Shown: one piece after another, positions 34,730-49,700 of the stretch
How the letters are laid out: each line of letters begins with the position of its first letter
Numbering within the stretch: position 1 is the stretch's first letter
Source of the DNA: Tipula vernalis
Taxonomy: Eukaryota; Arthropoda; Insecta; Diptera; Tipulidae
Direction: 5' to 3'
Assembly (NCBI GenBank): GCA_958295665.1
Contig: OY282558.1
Span: forward strand, 33,811,045-33,875,044
Length of the DNA: 64,000 nucleotides
The notes under the pieces: generated by a model
Told to the model about the DNA's origin: nothing
Seen by the model: only the letters and a program-made list of their open reading frames with translations
Database searches by the model: none
Made by a program: the position numbers and the translations under genes

Positions 34730-37700
34730 TTAATTATTTGCTTGTTTTTGAACTTTATTTAGTATATCTGAACATTTGTCCATCATTTGAATCAATTCTC
34801 CGTTATTTTCATTATATGTTGTTGAACTGCCTAAATATAGTGAATTTTGAACCTCACTGGAATTCCTAGATAAAAAGTACACGAAATTTAACAGGATTGC
34901 TCAAAGTTTATCAATTTTTTACCTATGAGTAATCTTTGTTAGCATATTTTGTGTCATAATAACTGCATTTTCTAATTCTTTTAGCATAATACTATTGCTA
35001 TTTGAACCATTTGGTTCACTAGTATTCTGAAGCCTTTGATGTAGCTGCATTACAGAATTTGCTGTCAGCATTAATTGATTTATTAAATTTGAACACTGTG
35101 ATGTCACTAAAAAATAAAATTGAATGTTTATTAAAGCATAATTATTAAAAGAATCTAAAATAAGATATTACAATCATTGTTTATAATATTTGGATCTTTA
35201 CATGGAATTTCTAGAGTTGATAAATCTATAGAGACGCGATTTTTTGTATTTGGCGAAGCATTGACAATTCGTTTGTCTGTCGATATATTTCTAGGCCTTG
35301 GAGGAACTATTGGTTTAGTTGGCGGAGCAGATGGTGCCTCTTCTGAACTGGAATCATCCTGACCCATTGACGATAGATTTACTGAAACGTAAAATGTCAT
35401 ATGTGAATTATTCGGTATAAGGGTTATAATTTATTCTCGAATTATTTTAATACTTTAGGGTAGATAAAGGATGTACTTATTGTTCTTAGAAATATAAGAA
35501 TTAATAGTTAGATATTAAGAAATTAAAAGGTATGGTTCAGTATGATCACAATATTTTAACTTACCACTACTATGTGCATTCTGTAAACCCCTTCGCCGAT
35601 TAATAATACCAGCTGAATTTTTTACATTACTGTATGACCTACTTGGAGCTACAAAACTACCACTAGATGTCTTATTTTGTGAAGAAATAGTTGGTCGTAA
35701 AATTCCACCTCGGGCACCACTCGGCTCCGGTTCCGAATCGCTCTACAAATAAAATGGAACAAAAATATTGTATTAAAGCTTAAATAAATAAAATTTTAAA
35801 AATAAATTAAATGATAAAAACAAAATGTGTTGTGTACGTGTACAATTAGTCTAATAACGCAAAGCTGACACAAAATTAAAATAAATTAGAAAAGAAACAT
35901 AATTACAGCTTGATTTAACATTCCAACAGATACGCTTCTTATTCCCATCCCACTTACGGATAATTTGGGTCCTCCAGTCATTCTTTTATTTAACGTACGA
36001 TTTGGCACAGATGATCGATTACTGTTATTATTTAGAGTTTGCTTGTGACTTGTTAATATGGATGGTGTTTTAAAACCTTAAACATTTAACAAAAAAAATT
36101 TAAATTGTAACTTATTGAAAATATCTTAATTTAAATAAATAAAATAAAAAAAATTATTTTAATAAATTCTACGTAATAACAACATTTTCAGTCATATTAA
36201 ATAAAATATTATGTTTACCTTTTCCCATAGTCAAATCACTAAGCGAACAAGCACGCCTAATAGATGAATCATCATCATCATGTGCAGACATAAAGCTATT
36301 TGCTTGGTTTCCTAAACATTTATTTTTTTTTTAAATTATTTAAAAATAAAAAATAAAAACATTTATTCAAAAAAACAAAAACAGCAAGTTACTTTTTATT
36401 TTAATAAAAAATTATATAAAAACGAATTATAGGAACTTAAATTTTATTTAATAAAGAAAAAAGTACTGTTTCAAAATAACAAGATAAAAACGATAGTAGT
36501 CAAAGATTGGTGGTCTCATTAAAATTCAATTACTCCAACCAAACTTACGTAATGTTGGTAAAACAAAAACATGCGATGCGAATGAAACAACTCTATGCAA
36601 TGATTTGTTAACTTGAGCGGAAACTTTAGTTTAAGAAAATTTCATTAGAGTCATTCTTTAACGTCTTTTAAAGATGAATTGCACAATAATAGCGAATAAT
36701 ATCGCCAAACATGTTTTAATTAATGTTTGAAGATGTCATGAATGAAAAAACGTTTACCTGTTTTGAAAATGTTTCAGACTCAATGTAAACTAATGCAACA
36801 AAAGCCCCTAGATAAGGCTAAAAACAATATCACATTACATTTATAAAAGGAATACATTTTTTTGTAAACCACAATATCTAAACGATTAAACAACAAAAAT
36901 GAAAATATTCCTACAAGAAAGGAAACAGTTCAATTCGTTTAACATGACAAATTGATGTATTGTACGAAACGATAAAATCGAACTAAACGAAAGCATGTTA
37001 AAAAAATTGGTCTGTACCTCGTAGTAAAAAATCTTGAAAAAATAAAAATTCAAATAAAAGTAAAACTCAGGCAAAATGAAATCAAAAATTCACTCAACAG
37101 AACATAAAAGAAAAAATTAAATAACAATGTAATATAAATACATATTTGGAAGAAAATTAGGTATTTAAATGTATTTTTAGAAAAACCTTTGATAATATTA
37201 TCCTCTACACCAAAATCACGGTTGGAACAATTCGACAAAAATATTTTACTATCGTCGAATTCAAAAGTTTGTAGTTTAGCACCTTCTAAAACGTCAGGAA
37301 GACTAAAATTTCGTTTCATTCCACTTGTAAAAGATCGGGATTTTTCAATTTCCATTTTCAATTGTGCAGCTTTAGCGAGATTATCAAAATTTATAGTTAA
37401 ATTTTTAACATATCCCTTAGACGTTAAATCAAAATCAAATGGTTTCATACGATTCTCTTTTATTATTCGTTCATTTTCCAATTTCCTTTCCTCCATTTCA
37501 ACAAGTTTATTGATAACATCGATTTTCTTTTCTATATCACGAAATTTTGTATATTCAGCTCTTGTCATTAAATTTCGATCAATACTTATAGTATCACCAA
37601 TCGTGGACCGTGGTATATCCTGATATTTCGATGATATATCATCCAGCGAATCTACAGAATTTTCCTTAACAACTAATTTTTTTATATCATCATATACGTC

Positions 37701-40700
37701 TAAACTGTCCATCGTATTACAATTATCGTTAATTTCGTTTTCTAACACGAAAAAATCAAAGCTCTTTTCTTTCGCCGATTCTGTAGTTTTTTTAATTGGC
37801 AAATATATGTAATCACGTGTTACAAAGTTTTTTGTTGCAACGTGAGATTTCTCTTTCAATTTTGGTTTGGTTTTCGATTTCATGCTAGATGTTCGACGTT
37901 GGGCAACGGGTGGTTTATGTGGTACATAACCCATTTCTAAAGTTCCTCCAAACGTACGTCGTTGTTCACAATTCAATCTTTGATCTCTATTGAATTTTTC
38001 CAAATTTTTTTCAAACCGTTTTGAAGATGCTTGACTATTGTTCGAATCATTAAGGCAAACTTCAAAGCTACAAGATTTGCGAAATGTCACTTGATCGTTA
38101 CCATCAATTTCGGTTGCATTACTCAATGGATTTGAATTATTTTGTTGCCTTTGGTAGGCAAATTCTTTACTTAAACTTTTACTGACAGCTGCATTGTATT
38201 GACAATTTTTCATTGTTAATGATGGAATGAAATCATCGTCACGCTCAATATGTTTTGAAGCGTCAATTGAAGACAATCGAGGATATGAAACAGATGTTGG
38301 AATCACATGTGTTGGTGATCGTATTTCTAATTCAGGATTATAACGTTCATGTTGCATATAATAATCAAAATCGTATGCAGCCGTATTTGGACTAGAACCA
38401 TAACTTTTGGACGTAATTTCTGCTGAGACAGTATATTTGTGGTTTAATTCCCGATACTTTCCACGCCCGAAAAGTACTTCTAATGGCGCACTTTTACATT
38501 CTGAGTCATCAGACAAAATACTCTCCATGCTGTTGTAATAGCTAATTGCTTCGCCGCTAAATTCTTCTGATAATATACTTTCTTGACTTTTATTTGTGTC
38601 TTTTTGGCCTAGGAAAAAGCTAGCACTCGAATGACGTTGTGTGTCCAAAAAATTATTTTTATTGTAATCATCATTGACATCGTCTAATATGTCGGACAAT
38701 GATACTTTTCGATCGAGCGGATTAAACGAATCATAAATAAAATATTCACTAATAGATCGTTTCGGTAGTGTAGTACGCGTTTTGCTATGCTTTTTGCAAA
38801 CACTTTTTCGTTTTGCCAAATTATCATTAATTTCCAAGTTAAGACTACAGTCCTCTAAGGAATCGGAACTAAAATTACCTTCGATATCTTCGTTACAATT
38901 CTTATTCAATTTAACATTTGCAACAATCTCTTTGTTCACTTTAATTTTATCGGAAAATTGTTCGGGTGGCTCAGGTAAATTTCGTTTTGGTGATGGATTA
39001 AAATTCTCTAAGTCTCCATATTTTTGTGTTATTTCAGCAATCATTTTTTCAGTGTCTGCGTGTATCATATCAAAAATTGAGCGTGCGTCATCATTATACA
39101 TAGAATGTCGTTTCGGTTCGTTAAAAGTTATATTCGATGATTTTGTGTTAACCGTACTCCATTCGACCTCCTCATGTACTGGGGAGACAGGACATGATTT
39201 ATGATTTTTCAATATACCCGGATGTCGTTTTAATTTAATATTTGATGTGGTCTCAAGTGGTGCTGTTTTGAACGGGATTTCTAAAATATTTGGACGACTC
39301 AACTGTTTAGTATTGGAATAATTGCCAACATTACTAGGATATGGCGGATAATCCTTCTGAATTTGACGAATTAAATTAGAATTTTGCGTAAGCACGGATT
39401 TTGTTGCAGCACTGTTTAAGTAATTACCTTTTGTATCTCCTAATATTAGTAACAGATTTATCACAAATTAAATCAAACAAAAGCAGCATAAAAGGAAATC
39501 ATTTAAGAGTTAAGATACAGTATTTTTTCTTAGCCTAATTCCGTCTTCGTTTTAAATTGACAAAAATTCTAAACTCACCTTTTCGAACGATTCGACTACT
39601 TCCCCGATAGTTTAATTCCATATTTGCTGCATGACTTAGGTCGGATATACTTTGACTAGATCTCAAATTTGATCGGTAACCCACCTGTAAAATTGAAAGT
39701 TATGGCGAAATGGATTAAGGATTAGTAAAAATGACTTTTTTTTTTTATCTAATGTAATGAAGAAAAGAATCATCGCCCAAATTAGATGCATTGTTTTTTA
39801 AAGTAGAATATTGTAAATAATTATTCCTATAATGAAGCAAATACCTCTAAAAGAATGTTATGAAAAGCAATTTAGATTTTGAAGTTCTTTCGAATCAATG
39901 ATGTTTATTTATCGTTATTCAAACGATTAGATCTATATCAAATTGTAATTCTTGTTGTATGAAGAGATAAAATCAATATATTTCCTATAATTATTATTTT
40001 GAGAGTTAATTTATCATTCACAATTTTATTTTAGTTAACCACACAAATGTTATGTTGGCACAACATAAATTTAACGTTTGCGGCGTTTTGTGGCGTTTAA
40101 TTTATTATTTCATTAGTAATTATCACTCAACTCGTGTTAAATGTAAACTAGTAACAACTTAGTCAAAAATAAAACTATACAAATAAAGGCAAATTATTAG
40201 ATTTAGTCAACAATAAAAATAATTAATGAAGCTTTAAGTTAGGATTGAATTTAGTGTTACATTATTGCTGCATTTGATTTAATTTAATCTCACCTCACGA
40301 ATGGTTTTCAATGTCTTTGCATCTTTTTTATGATTTAACATGACATGACCCTACATTTTTTTTATGATATTTATGTAAACGAAAAGTAATAGTAATACAT
40401 CTTTTTATTAACTAACAAGTCATTTATAATTATTATTTTAACTGAACTTACGTGTTCTAATTTTTGTTTTGCATCATTGATGATTTTCATCAATTCTTCT
40501 TTTTTGGTGTTGGTAAAAGATTTCGATATGGTTGGAAGAGCTTTACTCCCGTCACTATTATTATGCATAGCACTAATACTTCTACGCCCTGGACCGCCAC
40601 GTTCCGAAAGTCCTATTCCATCTAGTGCAGTTTGTAAAAATGTGGAAGATGTTTGTTGTGGAATATTCTCGGAACTACCACCTAACGTGGAAGCGAGAGA

Positions 40701-43700
40701 TCGTTCTGCATTATCTCCACTAGGTGTTGATCCATCATCATCATCGTCCGAAGTACCAGTTCCGGTTCCTGTTGACAATGTTGACGGTGTTATAGCAAGT
40801 GATAAACCTTGTTTTTCTAATTTTTGCCTCCTGATAGATTTACGTAGTTCTGTTTCGTTCATTTCGTTTACTTTGAATTCGCTGTAATAATAATATGAAT
40901 ATAATAGTGAAATTAAAAAATTAAATATATTCCGTGAAATATGAACTTACGTTGGAGTACCGGGAGAGACGGTAGGATAAAATAAAACACCATGTTCTGA
41001 ATTAGTGCGTTCGCCGTCTGATATATCTTCAACATCACCATCGTGTTCTGTATTTGATTCCGAATTAAGGCTATTTAAATTCTTTTGCTCTCCCTTAAAG
41101 AAAAATTTTTGTTCAATTAAACAATGGGCCAATTTTAGATTATAAAATATTTACCGCTTTAACATATCCTCTAACTGAAAGGAATAAGTCCCGTCGATTC
41201 TCCATTCCACTATCGATTGAACTATCTTCACTCGGATATTGATTATTGTTGTAAACATCTCTAGAACTGGAACTGTTGTAGTCAGATGAAACATTATTAT
41301 TGATTGGAATTCCGGTTGTATTATCCACAGTATTCCTCAGATCTAAAGTATCCAGCTCAAATTGTGTTCTTTGTGCCCATCGCCCCTTTGGCTTCTCCTT
41401 ATTTCCATACATTTGCATTTGACTAGGGCTTGTACCCAAAATTTGTGGTGTACTACCATGAGATAATGTCTCATCGGCTGATGGTTTCCGTTTTGCCCAT
41501 TGTGGCAACTGGCCTACTTCGGAAAATTTGTATGTTGGGGACGACGGATTCTCTTCTGTCACAAGATTTGGTGATATTTGACGTTCCTGACTATTGGTAT
41601 ATGTATTCCGCAAACCATCATCGACTGCTTGGGGTATTTGTTTATGAACTTGATGACCGAATCTAAGTGCTTGTTGTGATAGCCTAGCTTGCATTGTGAT
41701 TACCATATCATGTGGCACTTGCCAAATAAATACACAACCATCACCACTAGCAGATATTAGATGTTTACAATCATTTGTAAATTTTAAGCCAGTAACAAGT
41801 TCACTATGACCATACATACGAGCCATACATTCATTGGAATAATAATCAAAAACCGATAACGTCTTATCTGTACACGACGTTGCTATGTATATTCCACTTA
41901 AATCTAAGCTTAATTTGATTAAACTACCTTCATCTGAATGAGACCCTTTGAATGTTTTTGTATGTTTGGCATTTTGAGTTCCATAAACTCTTATATTTCG
42001 GTCCTGGCAAGCAGTTAATATATGCTTATTATTGCTATCCACCTCCATATCATATAATGTATTTTTCCCCGAACAATTATTTCCACGCAGAAATTGATTA
42101 TTTTGAAAGTTACGAAATATAATTGACTTATCCGCTCCGCAAGAAATCATATGAAACTGTAGGCCACTTCCAATAAAACGAACAGAAGTGATACTACTCG
42201 AATGATCATCTAATGTTTGTAGAATACTGTAACCTTGTAGAACATCAAACACATGAATTAATCTATCCCTACTGGCACTAGCTAATAAACGACGATCAAT
42301 TTTTTCGTTTGTATACTCTAAACATAAAACTTCTGAGTCATGAGCTTCTATTGATGTGATCATTTTCGAACTTGAAATATTATAAATTCTAATATTACCG
42401 CTTCGATCACCTGTAGCTAGATGAGTACGATCTGGACTTATTTTAATACTGCGAACGCCATTTCGTCCATCATAATTTGATGTTTTTTCATTTAAAATCG
42501 GATTATCCATGTCTTTTATAAAATTTAATTCATTATCTATATAAATAATTTTTAATAAGTCTTTACTGTAAATGTTTTTCCGATAAACATCACTAGTCTC
42601 AGATCCCTCGATTCCCCAAACACGGATCGTGTCATCGGAAGAACATGTTAAAAAGCAATCTAAAGGTAAATCTTGTGATATATTATTTGCTTTGTAAAAG
42701 TTTAATGGCACAGTTTCAACGCCCCATATACATGCGGAGTGATATAAAAATGAATGACTTTTACCGACGCGACGAATATCTTTTAAATCCCATATGTATA
42801 AACTATGATCATTATAAACACAACTAACTTTACATCGAATTTCATCAAAAACTATTGCTATTGTATCTGGATATTTGGCATTTGGCGGAGCGCTCATCAT
42901 ATGATTTATATGTGTACCTAGAGAAACATCAACACCTAAGTAATGCGTTCTCGGAAGTGTGGTTATATATTCTAAATTTTCGGCATTAAAACATCTAAAA
43001 AATGTAACAAATATCATTTAATGTTAATAATATTGTATCAGTTATTAATATTAATAATACCTTATGATAGATTCCGCGCATCCTACTAAAATATATTTGC
43101 TACTAACACATAAGCAATTAGCCGATGTCGTTCGACAAGCAACCCATTTATCTAATAAACGTCTAGCATTAAATTCAACTAAATGGCCATTCCGTGTAAT
43201 GGCATAAGTACTCTCCGCCTTTTCCCCCTTCCCACAAGCAACCGCACAAAAATCATTATTGCGAAGCTCTCCTAAAATGGCACTACGTCCCATAAGTGGT
43301 GTTGGTTGAGGTTCACGATACTATAAAAAAAAAAAACTTCAGAAACATCAATCAAATTAAATTTCTTTAAAACTTTGCTTACCCTTCTTCCACCATCCAA
43401 ATACCAATATTTTACATGGCGATTTCCTACAGTTACAAAATAATTTCCATCCTCACAAAAACTAACAGCAACAACTTTGGCACTAACTTTATTGGAAGCA
43501 ATTTTTAAATTCTGTTTCCAATCAAAAACATTAACAATCATGTCATGTTGTGATCCAACCGACACTAGATATTTTCCTGTAGGTGAAAACGCCTATAACA
43601 AAAACCAAAACTTAGTCAAATTAAAAAAAAACACAAATGCTATATGACACATCATACCACACAATTAATAGCATATTTGTGTCCAGAAAATTCAGCAACA

Positions 43701-46700
43701 ATATTTCCCGCAGCACTACAACTGGTATCAGTATTGTTTTGTTGATCCAGTTCCCAAACTTTTATTGTTGGATTTAAACCGCATTCGCCTGTTGCTAAAT
43801 ATCTAATATTATTAATAAAAATTTAGATATAAGTTAATTTAATTTAATTTCTAATTTATTTAATATACAAAATTATTTTTACCTCCCACATTGTGAATAA
43901 GCGACAGCTGTTATTGCCTTACGTGACGAATTTAATAAAAATGATTGATTCAATTTTTTGGAGTTGAACAATATCACTGTACATCTAAAAAAAAACAAAA
44001 AAAAAAAACAAGCAATAATAATATAATCAATGATAAGAATAATAACGGTAGATCAAAAATAGCAATGGTGATTTTAGTTAACTTATTGGATTATTTCTAT
44101 TAAAATGTATTAAAATTTTAATAATTAATTAAGTTTGAACATATGAATTATACGAAAAATTGACTGTTTTGTATTGGGAAAAGATAAACTTAATCAGCAA
44201 CAAAATATCAAATCATACTATTTTAATTTATGCCCGCAAAAACCTCAGCCGCGAGCCTATTAAAATCGGCCTATTTAGAATTTTCTTTATTTATTTTATT
44301 TATCTCAATCTCCTAGTATTTTGTAACAATTTGACGGAATCACAATTTGAAATCGGCTAAGTATAAAATAAATTCTAATCTTTCGCGTCAGCAATAAACT
44401 ATCACGAAAAATTAAAACAACAAATAAATCAAATTAAAAATCTCAAGATGTTGTCTGTCCAAAATTTACATTAGATAACAAATGATTAGAAAGGAAATTA
44501 TAATTGAATGTATTTATATGATAAGGGTTTCTGATTGTTTAAAAACATTAATTCAATTGATAATCAAATACAAATAAAATAAATTTAAGCGATATCGAAA
44601 TATTGGTTCAGGCTAATTTTGATTTTACTTTGTGTTGTGCCAATTTTTTATTTTTGTTATTATTTGTTGAACTTTGAAAAGATGCCATTTCCCTCCCGTT
44701 ATTATTAAAGAAAATGAGAAAAGTTCGGCTCGCTAAAGTAATGTTCACTCATATTCACGAAAGTTAATTGTTATTTAACAGAAGTTAGTATTTATATTTA
44801 GTGTTATGGGTAATGTCTTTTAGGTATTGAGAGGAAAGAATACGGCCAAAATATTCTTTAGTGTGCAGTCTCCACCATGACATAACAATTTCGGTTCATC
44901 TTTAGACAAATAAGATAAAGAAAACAGATATTATATTACTCTATTGGTTGAATCACCCGGTGTGTTCTAGGCCACTCCATCGTATGGAAACTTTTGTTTT
45001 GGTGCCCATTAGCTTAAATTTTAACTCGTCAGTCCAAATAACATTATTTTCAGTGTTCTATATCTTATGATTTTAAGTCTATATCTTGTGATTTTAAGCA
45101 CACAGAAGATGTTTTCTCCTATATACAGCACTAAAACGTAACTTTTCTTCGTGGCTAAACAAATTCGACTCCCAACGACACCTTTTTATTGTTGTGTTGC
45201 AATTGGCGTTTCTCGCCCCCAGTTCATTTCCGCGCAGATTTTTGGTACAATAAAAATTCTGTTCCGTTTGGTAGTAATAGTAACACGCATGTCCCCATGC
45301 TTGCTTGTTCTTGAGGACCGGTTTCTCTGTTTAGTCTGATTGTTTCCTTTCGCGAATGTTTTTCTGATTCGCTGCGTTTGTGTAGTAAAATAATTTGTCC
45401 CAATTTTAGTAAACATTTATTATCAGAAATGAATGAGGCTACTGCTCATTTCAAGCAGTTTAAATTCAACTACCTAAAAGATTTGTAAAATTTTTAAATT
45501 AAGGCAATCTGACTTTTTATGTTTAATACCATTGCACTCCATTTCGCTTTTCCATTACGCTTTTTCAAATACAATCTCAGCCCGTTGTATATTTTTCATT
45601 TTCTTTTTGCAAACAAAAATTTGGGTGATAAAGAATGATGAATAAAAGCTGAAATCGCAGTAAAATAGCAAATTGAACTCTATCGAAAATGAATAGAAAT
45701 AATGTTACAACATGTCACCTCTGGATCCGAAAGTGACGTTGTTTTAATTTGTTTGTCCTATGGTTCGATTAATTTAACAGTGAGCATTTATGAAGAAAAA
45801 AGTTCTATAGACCTTTTTCGCAAAAAAAAAATTGGCAGCTAAAGTCAGTGACCCGTAGGTAGGTTAAACAAATAAAAATTTATGTTGTAGACCAAATAGT
45901 AAAAGAATTACTCTTTGAGAAACAATATCAAAATACTTCAAAACACAGAAAACAAGATGATAATATTATATTTGGCCAACGGATATTTTTGACAATTCAC
46001 TGGGCTTGATGTGTACGGAAAAAGGTCTATATAGCAATTGTCAGAAATAGAGACAACATGCAAAATTCTGCGTGACATGACTTGCACCCGAATTTTGGTC
46101 GAAAAATAGGAATTGAGCAATGAGGGTTTCATATACGTACATACGTACAACGAACAACGATATAGTGTAATTTTTTTTCTTTGCTTTACTGTGTTGTTCG
46201 CGGTAGGGGATTCGACCAAAATGCGGAAACAGGTTGACAGAAACACATACATACTCACATTTATCGTTGATTATGAGAAGCTGTTAAAGTATTGCAAAAA
46301 TATGTCACGCGTACATTGAGCACCACAAAATTATACGGTCAAAACCAGTTGGTCAGCGTAATACGTCATCTTTAGAATTTAAACTCGATGCTTTAACCAA
46401 CAGTTTTGACCAACTATGCAGAGTGACGTAGACAACCATCAAAAAATACGACCGCGGTGAATAGTTTTGACATGTGCAGCTACCATTTCACCACTTAATC
46501 AGGTGTAGAGGGTCCCCTAGTTAACTCAAACAATTCCGAAATTTCAGTAAATCATCTGAACTTACAAAATATACTGTCAAGCAAAAGGTTCCTAATAGAT
46601 ACTGGAGCGGACATTTCAAACACACACAGCGAGCGGAACACCAAATCCCAACTTACTGGGAAAGGAGGTTATCGTTAAATTTTGGACTCCTTAGGTGTGC

Positions 46701-49700
46701 GTATGTAATAGTTCTGTAAAAACATGATCAAAAAAAAAAAAACTAAAATTAAAGATAATAATCTTTGTCTCATTGGTATTCTCTTATAATTTTCCTACGC
46801 GAGCAAAGGTTGAATTGCATACTGATGTAAAGCTTCCATGTTGTTAATTTAACTAAAATAAACACAATACTATTTCCATTTAAAATATTTATAAGTAGGT
46901 TTCAAGTTATGTAAAAAAAACACAAAATTCAAAATAGCAATACATGATTTAAAATGTGGGTATTGTAATTAATAAATTTAAAGTTAAGCACAAACTAAGA
47001 ATCACGGACTATATGGAATTTACAGGAAGTAAACAAATACATGTTATGTGACAAGTACGAGGGCGTTTTTAAAGTTTTCGGAAGAAATTATTTATAAGAT
47101 TTGATCACCGCAAAAATGTTAAAAATCTTCTTCTAAACTAATATCTACATTCTGTCTTTGAAAATAAGAATGATTAAATCACTGCTAAACCTGTTTAGAC
47201 CGTAGATTGAATTATTCCGATTTATTATAATTTTTATGATATGTTTGTGTATTCCTTAGATGAATAATTTTCTTAATTAAATATACAAACAAAATATATA
47301 TGAGAAATATTAATATATAGTACTTCTTAAAATATTCCCCTAATTCTCAATGTTTATACTCTCAAATCGAATTTCATAACAATAATTTCGACTTAACCAA
47401 ATTGAATAGTTTTGCTGTATTTTGCTGCAAGCAAAGCCAAATTGGTCTAAAAAATGGGCGAAAATGACTTATTTCGAGTACAAAACGCAAACATTTCTGA
47501 TTTGGGAAATCATACTCGTAGTTCCATGTGTCGGATATTAAATTAATTAACATGTTATAATTTGCTTAATTCGAGAGCCTATTTATCATTAAAATTAGTA
47601 GAAGGAAAATTAATTGAATTTTCACATATTCTAAAACAAATTTTAATAAATATTCCTTTTCTATAATTTCTTTTAATTGTATAATAGCAAATTATTATTT
47701 GATTTTATTTTTAAATTCTATGAACCAAAATGGAATTTTTTTTTGTATATAAAAATTAAATTGTTGTTATAAATACATACAATGAAAATAATAAACGGTA
47801 ATTTTAAATAAGGTGTTGTGTGTTAAAGTTTTAAATTAAAAACATTTTATTTTGTTTCGTTTAAAACAAACATGCGAACAGAATTTTTATTTTATGCTAA
47901 TTTTTTGTAAACAGAATTCTATAATATTTAACATATAGTTTAGGTTCACAAAAATAGATTACCGTGGTAGTTATGATCTAAACACATTAAATATGAATCA
48001 TAATAATCTTGTTACATTTATTAACTGAAGAAACGAATCAATCATATACTGGAAATGGAACTTTCTGATTAAACTTTATGTTTTTTAGTTTATATATGTT
48101 GTTTTAAGTTGTTGTGGGCCCAATAGCGTCACTGAGTGCAAGAAAATTATAGAAAAGTTTCTGCTACGTTTTATAACAAATAAATTATATTTACCCTGCA
48201 GGGTATGCTAGTACTCCAGTCGTTTGAGAAACATCTAAAGCTGCATTACTACAAACAGTCAACCCCAGTATTTTTCTTAATTTAATCTGAAATTAGATAA
48301 AAAAAAAATTTGCGTTAGAAATATATTTTATGTTTGAATAATGTATGTATACAAAAAAGATAATAGCAAATCATTTTCTTATTATTTATACATATAACAT
48401 GTATGTCGTGTGTGTTCATATATATAATGTTTGTAAATACATAGCACCAAGTAAAACGAAAACATAGAAACAATTTAAAACTGAAAGCAAGATGTCAAAA
48501 AAGTTGCACCAATTACGGCATCAATTCAACAAATTTTTATAAATATAATTAACTAATTTGAGGTTGGTTGTTCCAATATACTTTCTTAGAGACTCCATTC
48601 TACATTAGCTGATGTTTTAGTTTTGATATGAAATATTACATTTTAAATTAATTCAGGTATTTGTTAGAACGTGATAAATATGAACATCTATTTTGGCCCC
48701 TACAGGAGATATCTTGTAATAAATTAGTAATAATTGCCGCAGAAACCAATCCTTACAAAATCTCTTCGGTCAACCCAACGAACGATTTTAACCTCTACCG
48801 TAATTTACTCCTTTTCAGCCAGAAACGAACTCGGGACCGTGGAGTGGTATCAAGTTGCATTAACCACTGATGATGAAAAGATTCCTAACAAACAACAACA
48901 GCAAATATTAATAGTAATACATACTTTCAATGTGAAAGCTGACTTTTTGCACTATGTTTAGTGCTGCATTTACTACAAAATAAAAGACAGAATGCGACAT
49001 TAAATTGCCATTTTCTACAACAATAAGAGTATGGCATTTTTCGGGAATCACACCAAAATCCGAAATGAGAAAAAATCCTAATCAAGCTCACTTTTCTGGT
49101 GGTCGAGTACTCCCACCACTTTCGAAGTTTAAATCTAATTTCCTGCCACCAAATCACAGCAAGTTTATACAACTAACTATTAAACATGCTTTGGCCCATG
49201 AATTGTGTTCTTCAATAGGGGGTCAGAAATGAATTCATCGTCAACTTAAGCCACTGTACCGTTTTGGCCAATCATTTCACTTGTGGTTTGAGTCATTAAT
49301 ATTTTAATAAAAATGAATAAAAAAATTGCAAAATATTGTAAAAATTAACAGTTCAGTTTTTGTAAGTTTTTGTGATATTTAATTAACCATGCAAACACAT
49401 TTTATTACAGAATCGTATAGCTTTTCAGATAATGTTTTTTTTCTAAATTCAATCAAAACTTTCCCCGCTTGACAATTCAGTAAATCAAAATTACCGTAAT
49501 AACGGTTCTATCAAAATTTTTGGATAAAAACAAATCATCTGTGAATTTTATGATCAATCATTTTTTAATGATTTTAATTTCTGATTAATTTTGATTTTAA
49601 ATAAATTTTATTGAGATGTAACAATAGAATTAATAATTCTGAAGCTAATTAATTCTCTAGCAGCTACTCAAATTCATTCGATTATGATCAGCCGATCAGT

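Noticed and set aside
37189..39204. Plus-strand frames of 140-144 codons (37189-37623 and 38782-39204)
   Set aside because: They are antisense to the long Wdr62 exon 11 and have no family resemblance.
41430..41666. Plus-strand 78-codon frame
   Set aside because: It is antisense to Wdr62 exon 7.
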